From positions 3,608 to 8,678 of the forward strand of contig DPLM01000159.1 of the NCBI GenBank assembly GCA_003541985.1: a stretch of DNA of 5,071 nt. The letters are read 5' to 3'. The DNA is from Deltaproteobacteria bacterium. GTDB taxonomy: Bacteria; SAR324; NAC60-12. The notes beneath the pieces are model-generated. The model searched no databases, was not told the origin of the DNA, and was given only the letters and a program-made list of their open reading frames with translations. The translations under genes were made by a program, and so were the position numbers. Shown here in pieces: positions 1 through 5,071 of this stretch; the stretch's first letter is position 1; every line of letters begins with the position of its first letter.

Positions 1-248
1 ATGCCCAGATCAATCGCGTCTCTAGGTGAATGCATTCTAACAGATTGACCTCTTACCAGAATTTCTCCTGCTGAAGGCTGATAAAGTCCATAGATGATGT
101 TCATTAGAGTGGACTTACCGGCTCCATTCTCCCCCAAAAGGGCTAGAATTTCTCCAGATTTCAAGCGTAAGTTAACACCCTCGTTGGCCACAACTCCTGG
201 AAAGTATTTACTGATCTGGCGAGCTTCCAGAACTTCTGATTCACTCAC
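1..248 (-). CDS. ABC transporter ATP-binding protein, nucleoside/sugar type (N-terminal part, truncated by the window)
   Basis: First 82 codons plus two bases of the importer's ATPase; the rest lies beyond position 1. It starts at GTG 248, and the GTGA overlaps the stop of the second permease by 4 bases. Visible elements are LEARQISKYFPGVVANEGVNLRLKSGE with an A-loop aromatic at Tyr15, then the Walker A P-loop GENGAGKST at 39-47. It continues LMNIIYGLYQPSAGEILVRGQ and SPRDAIDLG at 74-82, which leads toward the Q-loop just off the window. The KYFPGVVAN and NIIYGLYQP stretches are characteristic of the sugar/nucleoside class with two tandem nucleotide-binding domains (RbsA/MglA/YufO type). The full protein is therefore probably about 500 residues with a second, degenerate domain, but that part is not visible. 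It would energise uptake by binding the coupling loops of the two permeases on the cytoplasmic face. Confidence 0.93.
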   Translation of the reverse strand, partial: MSESEVLEARQISKYFPGVVANEGVNLRLKSGEILALLGENGAGKSTLMNIIYGLYQPSAGEILVRGQSVRMHSPRDAIDLG

Positions 249-1285
249 TTGTTACCCTCAGTATCGTAGGACTTCCCAATGGCCGCTGGTGGACGTACAC
301 GACCCACAAGACCAGATACCGCCACAATTGTCACTATGTAGGGTAACATTGAAACAAACTGCCGTGGTATGGTCGTCACCCCAGCAAGTAAGAATTCATT
401 CTGCAGTGCCTGAGTGTATCCAAACAGTGTTGCAGCCCCCAAAGCCCCAAAAGGTGTCCAGTTGCCAAAAATCATAGCTGCTAGCGAAATAAATCCACGT
501 CCTGCAGTCATTCCTTCCTGAAATTGCCCGACCGCCTCTAAAACCAGAAACCCCCCAGCTAGTCCTGCCAGCATCCCACCCAACATTGTGTTAAAGTATC
601 GCTGCCGATTGACATTGATACCTTCAGTGTCTGCTGCTCTTGGATGCTCACCTACTGCTCGTGTTCGTAGTCCCCAGCGTGTGTGAAAAATCGCGATATG
701 TACAATTAAGACCAACAGCAAAGCTACATAAGTGATAGGCGCATTGTTGAATATGACAGGGCCAATAACTGGAATTTCAGAAAGGAGTGGAATTGGAATT
801 GGTGTAAATTTTCCAGCTGAAATTGCATCACGATCGTAAAGATAGGAAGAAAGCCCTGCCGCTAAAATAATGATAACGGTTCCTGAGATGATCTGATCCA
901 TTCGAAAACGTATCGAGAATAGTCCATGCAGCAATCCCATCAGTCCACCCACTCCCAACGCCACAAGAACACTGAAGAGGAGACTTGCGTAAAGGGGCCA
1001 ATCATTCGTAGAAGATTTTGCGACAAATCCAGCAAAAGCTCCGGCAAGCATCATTCCCTCAATACCAATATTGATGATACCAGAGCGCTCACAGAGTATT
1101 CCACTCAATGCTCCCAAAACCAGAGGTATGGCTGCACGGAGAGTGAAGTTCAGGGCGCTGACTCCGAAAAAAACTCTCATCCATGGATTCTCTCCCAGAA
1201 TCGTGATTTCTACCAAAATCGCCATTACAATCATTATCAGAGCTAAACTCACTGAGATTTTTGCGGTCCTTGACCAAAAAGTCAT
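245..1285 (-). CDS. ABC transporter permease, nucleoside/BMP type (second membrane subunit, NupC/YufQ-like)
   Basis: Second inner-membrane subunit that pairs with the upstream permease, BPD_transp_2 family. It is 346 residues, shorter than its partner as is usual for these pairs. A first membrane segment lies at about 10-30. It is followed by family landmarks: FTLRAAIPLVLGALSGILCERSGIINIGIEGMML (47-80), IRFRMDQIISGTVIIILAAGLSSYLY (125-150), the cytoplasmic coupling loop RTRAVGEHPRAADTEGI (207-223) that should contact the ATPase, GGMLAGLAGGFLVLE (236-250), GRGFISLAAMIFGNWTPFGALGAATLFG (262-289) and the C-terminal LPYIVTIVAVSGLVGRVRPPAAIGKSY (314-340). The ERSGIINIG motif is typical of nucleoside and simple-sugar permeases of this type. 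ATG 1285 is well placed after GGGGAGG. The TGA stop (247-245) overlaps the GTG start of the ATPase gene in GTGA, so the three transporter genes are likely translated as a coupled set. Confidence 0.94.
   Translation of the reverse strand: MTFWSRTAKISVSLALIMIVMAILVEITILGENPWMRVFFGVSALNFTLRAAIPLVLGALSGILCERSGIINIGIEGMMLAGAFAGFVAKSSTNDWPLYASLLFSVLVALGVGGLMGLLHGLFSIRFRMDQIISGTVIIILAAGLSSYLYDRDAISAGKFTPIPIPLLSEIPVIGPVIFNNAPITYVALLLVLIVHIAIFHTRWGLRTRAVGEHPRAADTEGINVNRQRYFNTMLGGMLAGLAGGFLVLEAVGQFQEGMTAGRGFISLAAMIFGNWTPFGALGAATLFGYTQALQNEFLLAGVTTIPRQFVSMLPYIVTIVAVSGLVGRVRPPAAIGKSYDTEGNK
255..259 (-). promoter_or_regulatory. Shine-Dalgarno of the ATPase gene
   Basis: GAGGG lies 6 bases before GTG 248, inside the E-G-N-K codons that end the second permease. 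It decides the non-ATG start of the ATPase: no ATG occurs before Walker A in this frame, and the GTG gives the expected short lead-in to the domain. Confidence 0.65.
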
Positions 1286-1286
1286 T

Positions 1287-2435
1287 TCAAGAACCTCCCC
1301 AGCTTGTGTTCAATTTTGTAGCATGTTTCTCATCATCACTGGATCGCAGCCGGAATAGGGCCTTTATGATCAATGGGGCAGCAACAAATGCCAAAACTAG
1401 CGCTTGGATAACCTGAATAATATCTGCGGCAACACCTGATTCAAATTGCATCTTCGCCGCTCCAGCATCTAAAGCACCAATTAGAAAAGACGCAATGACC
1501 ACTCCAAAAGGATGTGTTTGACCGAGTAGTGCGACCGTTATTCCGTCAAATCCGACCTGTCCACCAAATTCTGGGGCAAATTTATGGTTCAAACCCAGTG
1601 CCTCTATTGTGCCTGCCAACCCGGCAAGAGCCCCAGCAAGACCCATTGTCAGCACAACAGTTTTTTCCACGCGAATTCCTGCATATCTAGCAGCTTTTGG
1701 ATTTTGTCCGACAGTTCGGATTTCAAATCCGATCGTAGTCTTGTAAATTAACCACCAGACAACTACTACAGCAATCAAGGCCAGAAACACCCCGTAATGA
1801 ACACGATAGGGTGGACCAAAAAGCCATGGAATTTGTGCTGAATCGAAAACATCAGGGGTCTCGGAAATTGCTCTCGCAGTCCGATCCCAAAGTGGACCAG
1901 GAGTTTGTCCCTGAGTTCCCCCGGCGTATACTGTCCAACCAGCAAAAAGTGATGCTAGGTAATTCATCATGATTGTAACGATGACTTCATGAGCTCCGGT
2001 CGTCACTTTCAATAGACCAGGAATCGCGCCCCAAATCATTCCTCCTAGCATCCCACTCAAAATTGCCAATGGGAGATGGATGATCATTGGAAGCCCTTCA
2101 AAATGTATCCCGATGGCTACCGAGCAAACAGAACCCATCACAAACTGTCCAGACGCCCCAATATTAAAGAGTCCGGCTTTGAAAGCGACAGCCACAGAAA
2201 GCCCTGTGAGGATAAAGGGAATCATCTTTCGGATGGTCACACTCCAAGCACGCCCACTTCCAAAAGCTCCTTGGAAAAGGCCCTGATATGCTAGAATCGG
2301 ATCATCTCCGAAAGCCAACATCACCACTGCTCCAGCTGCAAGAGCTGTCAGCAGAGCAAGGAATGGGATCAGGAAGACACCAAGGAAGAATTGCTTTTGA
2401 GTAACGTTGGGTTTGTTGGAATTTGCCTGTGCCAT
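1287..2435 (-). CDS. ABC transporter permease, nucleoside/BMP type (first membrane subunit, NupB/YufP-like)
   Basis: Integral inner-membrane subunit of the importer, family BPD_transp_2 (PF02653), the longer of the two permeases. From ATG 2435 it is 382 residues: a polar N-terminus (MAQANSNKPNVTQKQ), a first membrane segment about 16-42, then several more hydrophobic helices. Family landmarks are IPFILTGLSVAVAFKAGLFNIGASGQ (72-97), TGAHEVIVTIMMNYLA (146-161), the cytoplasmic coupling stretch IRTVGQNPKAARYAGI (239-254), GLAGALAGLAG (265-275) and GFDGITVALLG (295-305). The tail after about 362 is polar. An in-frame GTG at 2489 would add 18 residues (LRSPSSKCLNLF-type, not membrane-like). That GTG lies inside the hairpin stem, so the ATG is preferred, although the ATG has no clear Shine-Dalgarno. 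The final codons TGG GGA GGT contain the ribosome binding site of the next gene, and the stop is 1 base before that gene's ATG. Confidence 0.92.
   Translation of the reverse strand: MAQANSNKPNVTQKQFFLGVFLIPFLALLTALAAGAVVMLAFGDDPILAYQGLFQGAFGSGRAWSVTIRKMIPFILTGLSVAVAFKAGLFNIGASGQFVMGSVCSVAIGIHFEGLPMIIHLPLAILSGMLGGMIWGAIPGLLKVTTGAHEVIVTIMMNYLASLFAGWTVYAGGTQGQTPGPLWDRTARAISETPDVFDSAQIPWLFGPPYRVHYGVFLALIAVVVVWWLIYKTTIGFEIRTVGQNPKAARYAGIRVEKTVVLTMGLAGALAGLAGTIEALGLNHKFAPEFGGQVGFDGITVALLGQTHPFGVVIASFLIGALDAGAAKMQFESGVAADIIQVIQALVLAFVAAPLIIKALFRLRSSDDEKHATKLNTSWGGS
1294..1300 (-). promoter_or_regulatory. Shine-Dalgarno of the second permease, inside the end of the first
   Basis: GGGGAGG, with its core 8 bases before ATG 1285, is encoded by the last codons of the preceding permease (W-G-G-S-stop). 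Termination and initiation are therefore adjacent (TGA, one A, ATG), a coupled arrangement that fits the 1:1 use of the two permeases. Confidence 0.7.
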
Positions 2436-2468
2436 GAAAAGGTTGAGGCATTTAGAGGAGGGAGACCG

Positions 2469-2492
2469 GAGGTGTTTGCTTCCAAACACCTC
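2469..2492 (-). promoter_or_regulatory. Perfect 10-bp hairpin between the binding-protein and permease genes
   Basis: In the mRNA sense the left arm is GAGGTGTTTG, the loop is GAAG and the right arm is CAAACACCTC. All 10 pairs are perfect. It begins 25 bases after the TAA of the binding-protein gene and ends 33 bases before the likely ATG of the first permease. No T-tract follows (the next bases are CGGTCTCCCTCC), so it is not a classical intrinsic terminator. In ABC operons such intercistronic hairpins commonly stabilise the binding-protein message after processing, or partly attenuate readthrough, so that the binding protein exceeds the permeases (as with malE-malF). That role is inferred here. 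Confidence 0.75.
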
Positions 2493-2517
2493 AGAGAAGA
2501 CTTAAGAATTTACAAAA

Positions 2518-3531
2518 TTAGTTGCCGTAACCTGTTTTGATAATGCCGCTGTCCAGTCCAGCTTTTGCGGCTTTCAACAAGTTCTTCAGGGGCTGTGGAA
2601 CAGCCCCATCGAAATCATGGAATGGGGCTAATCCGGCTGCACCGAAAACATTACCACCCTCGAAGGTGCCTGCTTGTGCTTGTCCAATCAGATCAGCAAC
2701 AGCGGGTGTGATTAGCTTCATTGCACTGGAGATCAAGCAAGGATGTGCTGCTGGCACAGTAAACCATTGATCAGCATCTACGCCGATGCAGTACATTCCT
2801 TTTTGTGAAGCCACTTCCTGCAGGGCACCATTACCTGTCAGGCCACCCGCACCGAATATTACATCGGCACCCTGGTCCATTGCCTGCTTGGCTGTTGCGG
2901 CACCCCACTCTGGGTCAACAAAGGCCTGGCTAATTTCACCTGGATGATAAGTAGAGATAACTTTAATTTTTGGATTCACTGATTTAGCACCTGCGATATA
3001 ACCCTCATTAAATGCGACAACAGGAGGAATCAGATCTGTTCCAAGGACTGCTGCGATAGTTCCACTCTTCGTCATTCCAGCTGCCAACACGCCAGCCAAA
3101 AATCCAGATTGATCCTCATGGAAGATCAAACCAGCCAAGTTGGGAAGTGTCTCACCTTGGAATTGGTCAACACCGATGAACAATGTATCTGGATTTTCCT
3201 TGGCAGCTTTAACGGTTGCATCACCAAGCGCGAAACCGACCGTGACAATGACCTGGTATTCTGCCTCAATGAATTGAGCCAAATTGTCTGCATAATCCTT
3301 GGCGTCTTGAGTTTCAATGTACTTGATGTCTCGGTCTCCTAAACCAAGATTGGATTTGGCCAACTCAACACCTTCCCAAGCAGATTGATTAAAGCTGCGA
3401 TCATTGACTCGTCCAACATCGGTCACCAACCCAACTTTGATAGGGGCCGCTGGAAGAGATGTGACAGCTAAAAGTAGAAATACGCTGCTCAACCATAGCA
3501 ATGATAACCAAGATATTCGTTGCGTGGGCAT
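2518..3531 (-). CDS. BMP/PnrA-family periplasmic nucleoside-binding protein of an ABC importer
   Basis: Substrate-binding component that captures a nucleoside and delivers it to the two permeases encoded downstream. The 337 residues match the Bmp family (Bmp domain, PF02608). An N-terminal signal peptide is visible: short basic start MPTQR, hydrophobic core about 7-25, and a likely signal-peptidase I site after SLPAA near residue 29. There is no lipobox cysteine, so it should be a free periplasmic protein rather than a lipoprotein. The mature protein opens with IKVGLVTDVGRVNDRSFNQSAWEG (31-54), the family's ligand-loop signature. Next come VGFALGDA (98-105), GVDQFQ (120-125), the hinge-region HEDQSGFLAGVLAA (138-151), GVDADQ (250-255), SAMK (269-272) and GLAPFHDF (300-307). 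By position in the family, Asp252 and Lys272 are likely ribose/base contacts (inferred). Family members bind purine nucleosides, other nucleosides or, in some cases, riboflavin. The flanking phosphorylases favour nucleosides. It starts at an ATG with GAGGAG 5 bases upstream and ends with TAA. Confidence 0.93.
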   Translation of the reverse strand: MPTQRISWLSLLWLSSVFLLLAVTSLPAAPIKVGLVTDVGRVNDRSFNQSAWEGVELAKSNLGLGDRDIKYIETQDAKDYADNLAQFIEAEYQVIVTVGFALGDATVKAAKENPDTLFIGVDQFQGETLPNLAGLIFHEDQSGFLAGVLAAGMTKSGTIAAVLGTDLIPPVVAFNEGYIAGAKSVNPKIKVISTYHPGEISQAFVDPEWGAATAKQAMDQGADVIFGAGGLTGNGALQEVASQKGMYCIGVDADQWFTVPAAHPCLISSAMKLITPAVADLIGQAQAGTFEGGNVFGAAGLAPFHDFDGAVPQPLKNLLKAAKAGLDSGIIKTGYGN

Positions 3532-3628
3532 GGGGGCTCCTCAGAAATGGAGAGTTGAATTTTATGGACAAAAGTTATGTTAGATTGAACTGATGAATGC
3601 TAACTAACTTTATCAAAAGTAAAGAAAA
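3532..3628 (-). other. 97-base intergenic leader between deoA and the binding-protein gene
   Basis: This is the longest non-coding gap in the window. It is AT-rich, and its first half is rich in T on the transcribed-sense strand. No strong terminator follows deoA: the best fold is a 5-bp AT stem (CTTTA/TAAAG) that is not GC-rich. A TAAAAT box (3564-3559) matches a sigma-70 -10 hexamer in 5 of 6 positions, but only a poor TTCAAT lies upstream at an over-long 19-base spacing. A second promoter for the transporter is therefore possible but unproven. The leader seems too short and unstructured for a known purine riboswitch. A strong ribosome binding site sits at its 3' end. Confidence 0.5.
3537..3542 (-). 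promoter_or_regulatory. Strong Shine-Dalgarno of the binding-protein gene
   Basis: GAGGAG lies 5 bases (five C residues) before the ATG at 3531. It is the clearest ribosome binding site in the window and agrees with the usual need to make binding protein in excess over the membrane components. It fixes the start codon. Confidence 0.75.
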
Positions 3629-4975
3629 TTAGTCTTCTTCTACATCTTGGTCAAGGGCAATCCGGTCGTAAACGCAATTTGATAGGGTATTTCTATTTGG
3701 CGTTTCAGCAATAACACATGCTTTTTGGATAGTCAAAATTGCTTGGTCTGCTTCAGAATTTGTACGTGCGTGAACCAGCGCAATTGGTTGTTGCTGGCTT
3801 ACGTAATCATTGAGTTCAACAAAATTTTCGAATCCAACCGCATAATCAATTTTCTGGTCGGCACGGATTCTTCCCCCCCCTAAATTGACTAAGGCTAGTC
3901 CAATTTGCCTTGCATCCATTTTCACAATGTAACCACTTTGTTTAGGCATCACTGGAACAACCACTGCGGCTTTTTCTAAATGATGGTCACTGTGCTCAAT
4001 AAGATCAGTTGGCCCTCCTAGAGCCTGAACCATTTTTGCAAAATACTCAGCTGCTGAACCGTCTTCCCGAGCATTCCTGATTCTAACCCTACCATCCTGA
4101 GCAGAGTCAACGATGCCACCGATAAATAGTAGTTCTCCTCCAAGAGAAACGGTTACCTGATCAAGTCGAGGGTCCACTTTTTCGTTTCTTAGATATCTGA
4201 TGGTTTCCAAAACTTCCAAGCCATTCCCCACATTTAAACCAAGAACTTGATTCATATCTGTCAGTAATGCTGAGGCTTTTACTCCATTCTCATCCGCAAC
4301 GGCAACTATGTTTTTAGCCAATTCAATTGACTGATCTTGGGTTGCCATGAATGCACCGGAACCTGTTTTGACATCCATTACCAAAGCATCCAATCCAGCA
4401 GCAAGTTTCTTGGAAAGTATTGAAGCAGTAATTAGAGGAATGCTCTCCACTGTGGCAGTGACATCTCGGATTGCGTAAAGACGGCGATCTGCAGGAGCTA
4501 ATTCTGCAGTTTGTCCAATGATGGCCACGCCCACATCTTTGACAACTTTCCTCAATTTTACCAAATCAGGTGTAGTCTTATATCCGGGAATCGAATCTAG
4601 CTTATCAAGTGTTCCCCCCGTATGGCCAAGTCCACGGCCAGAGATCATCGGTACATACCCTCCACATGCAGCTACCATAGGGCCAAGCATTAAGCTCACT
4701 TTATCCCCAATACCACCCGTTGAGTGTTTGTCCAGAACTGGCCCATTGAGATCCAGGTTCTTCCAGTTGAGTGTATCTCCCGAATTCATCATCGCCCACG
4801 TTAATCCCGCACATTCTTTTGGGTTCATACCCTGAAAATAAATTGCCATTGCAAAGGCAGCAACCTGGCCTTCACTCAGCTGACCAGAGGTCATTCCTCC
4901 TACCAAGAATTCAATTTCTGTAATTGTCAGTTCCAGTCCATCACGTTTCTTCCGAATCAACTCCTGTGGAATCAT
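3629..4975 (-). CDS. deoA: Thymidine phosphorylase (DeoA)
   Basis: Cytoplasmic enzyme of pyrimidine salvage: thymidine (and usually deoxyuridine) plus phosphate gives the free base plus 2-deoxyribose-1-phosphate. The 448 residues are close to the roughly 440 of E. coli DeoA and colinear with it. The order is the N-terminal helical domain, the phosphate-binding KHSTGGIGDKVS at 83-94, the family signature SGRGLGHTGGTLDKLDS at 112-128, GQTAELAPADRRLYAIRD near 154-171, then SIPLITASILSKKLAAGLDALVMDVKTGSGAFM at 178-210. By alignment with the E. coli residues H85, R171, S186 and K190, the substrate-contacting residues are H84, R170, S185 and K189, all present. The C-terminal alpha/beta domain follows, including LGGGRIRADQKIDYAVGF at 365-382. 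The last position of the PROSITE-type signature, usually Glu, is Asp127 here. ATG 4975 has AGGA 6 bases upstream. The gene follows a probable purine phosphorylase and precedes a nucleoside ABC importer. Substrate range (strict thymidine versus broader pyrimidine nucleosides) cannot be settled from sequence alone. Confidence 0.96.
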   Translation of the reverse strand: MIPQELIRKKRDGLELTITEIEFLVGGMTSGQLSEGQVAAFAMAIYFQGMNPKECAGLTWAMMNSGDTLNWKNLDLNGPVLDKHSTGGIGDKVSLMLGPMVAACGGYVPMISGRGLGHTGGTLDKLDSIPGYKTTPDLVKLRKVVKDVGVAIIGQTAELAPADRRLYAIRDVTATVESIPLITASILSKKLAAGLDALVMDVKTGSGAFMATQDQSIELAKNIVAVADENGVKASALLTDMNQVLGLNVGNGLEVLETIRYLRNEKVDPRLDQVTVSLGGELLFIGGIVDSAQDGRVRIRNAREDGSAAEYFAKMVQALGGPTDLIEHSDHHLEKAAVVVPVMPKQSGYIVKMDARQIGLALVNLGGGRIRADQKIDYAVGFENFVELNDYVSQQQPIALVHARTNSEADQAILTIQKACVIAETPNRNTLSNCVYDRIALDQDVEED

Positions 4976-4981
4976 CTTGTA

Positions 4982-4985
4982 TCCT
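4982..4985 (-). promoter_or_regulatory. Shine-Dalgarno of deoA overlapping the upstream stop codon
   Basis: AGGA lies 6 bases before the deoA ATG, and its first two bases are the AG of the upstream gene's TAG stop. This places deoA initiation where ribosomes terminate on the preceding gene, which suggests translational coupling. It also supports ATG 4975 as the start: the in-frame upstream sequence has no usable start codon before an in-frame TGA. Confidence 0.65.
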
Positions 4986-5071
4986 AATAATTTTTCAGGA
5001 AGTTTTTCATAAGCTTTGTCATCCGCGGACCCGCCAAAGCAGCTTGCTCAAATGTGTGAGTATGACTCAAT
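4984..5071 (-). CDS. C-terminal end of a probable purine nucleoside phosphorylase (partial)
   Basis: Only the last 28 codons are in the window, ending at TAG (4986-4984). The 5' part lies beyond position 5071. The frame is open to the window edge, and the other two forward frames of this strand hit a TGA in this stretch. The visible tail carries LSHTHTFEQAALAG followed by a basic/hydrophobic helix ending FLKNY. This resembles the C-terminal helix of trimeric purine nucleoside phosphorylases (PunA/human PNP type), where an N/S-H-E-E-V-L segment supplies a His near the ribose 5'-OH and a helix rich in A, K and L ends the protein. Such enzymes convert purine (deoxy)nucleosides plus phosphate to base plus (deoxy)ribose-1-phosphate in the cytoplasm. 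The stop is 8 bases before deoA, so the two are very probably cotranscribed. That a gene ends here is fairly certain. The family call rests on a short tail plus context, so another salvage enzyme is possible. Confidence 0.55.
   Translation of the reverse strand, partial: LSHTHTFEQAALAGPRMTKLMKNFLKNY

Noticed and set aside
94..477. 127-codon open frame on the plus strand
   Set aside because: It lies antisense to the ATPase start and the end of the second permease, both of which have strong family motifs. Its translation shows no domain-like pattern.
926..1358. Overlapping plus-strand open frames of 106 and 95 codons
   Set aside because: They are antisense shadows of the second permease and the permease junction. 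Composition is low-quality (rich in S, H, Q, R), with no ribosome binding site evidence or recognisable motif.
2446..2464. Pyrimidine tract CTCCCTCCTC acting as an anti-Shine-Dalgarno switch against neighbouring ribosome binding sites
   Set aside because: It is complementary to GAGGAG-type sites, but the targets are distant or in other cistrons and chance complementarity is high. There is no supporting structure.
3559..3589. Possible sigma-70 promoter for the binding-protein gene (TAAAAT with TTCAAT upstream)
   Set aside because: The -35 match is poor and the 19-base spacing is too long. Such boxes arise easily in AT-rich sequence, so it is mentioned in the leader entry only.
3608..3624. Terminator after deoA (CTTTA/TAAAG stem)
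   Set aside because: It is only five AT-dominated pairs with a 7-base loop and no following T-run. It is too weak to call.
3532..3628. Purine-type riboswitch in the leader
   Set aside because: I could not find the three-way junction arms or conserved loop motifs, and no terminator-like alternative stem is present.
4518..4835. 105-codon plus-strand open frame
   Set aside because: It is antisense to the most conserved part of deoA, including the phosphate-binding and signature motifs, and is explained by codon structure of the real gene.

Overview
The window is one tightly packed, single-direction gene block. Everything supported is on the minus strand, so transcription runs from high to low coordinates. 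It reads as a nucleoside import and salvage cluster from a Gram-negative-type bacterium. The base composition is moderate. The substrate-binding protein has a signal peptide without a lipobox, which fits a soluble periplasmic protein. Lineage cannot be fixed from the sequence; a proteobacterium is plausible, because the thymidine phosphorylase closely follows the E. coli DeoA layout.

Order in the direction of transcription: (1) 5071-4984, the last 28 codons of a gene whose C-terminus resembles trimeric purine nucleoside phosphorylase. (2) 4975-3629, a complete deoA thymidine phosphorylase, 8 bases after the previous stop. (3) 3628-3532, a 97-base intergenic leader. (4) 3531-2518, a BMP/PnrA-family periplasmic nucleoside-binding protein. 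(5) An 82-base gap holding a perfect 10-bp hairpin with a GAAG loop at 2492-2469. (6) 2435-1287, a first ABC permease. (7) 1285-245, a second ABC permease, 1 base after the first. (8) 248 to the window edge at 1, the N-terminus of the ABC ATPase. It starts with GTG, overlaps the preceding stop by 4 bases and includes Walker A.

The binding protein, two permeases and ATPase form a BMP-type nucleoside importer (compare PnrA/RfuABCD-like and YufNOPQ/NupABC systems). The two phosphorylases would split imported purine and pyrimidine (deoxy)nucleosides into free bases and (deoxy)ribose-1-phosphate. The cluster therefore couples uptake to phosphorolysis. The parts are known families. The less ordinary points are the hairpin between the binding-protein gene and the permeases, the ATPase placed last, the start-site ambiguity of the first permease, and an 8-G run inside a conserved deoA motif. 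I saw no RNA gene, mobile element, CRISPR array, or clearly undescribed system.
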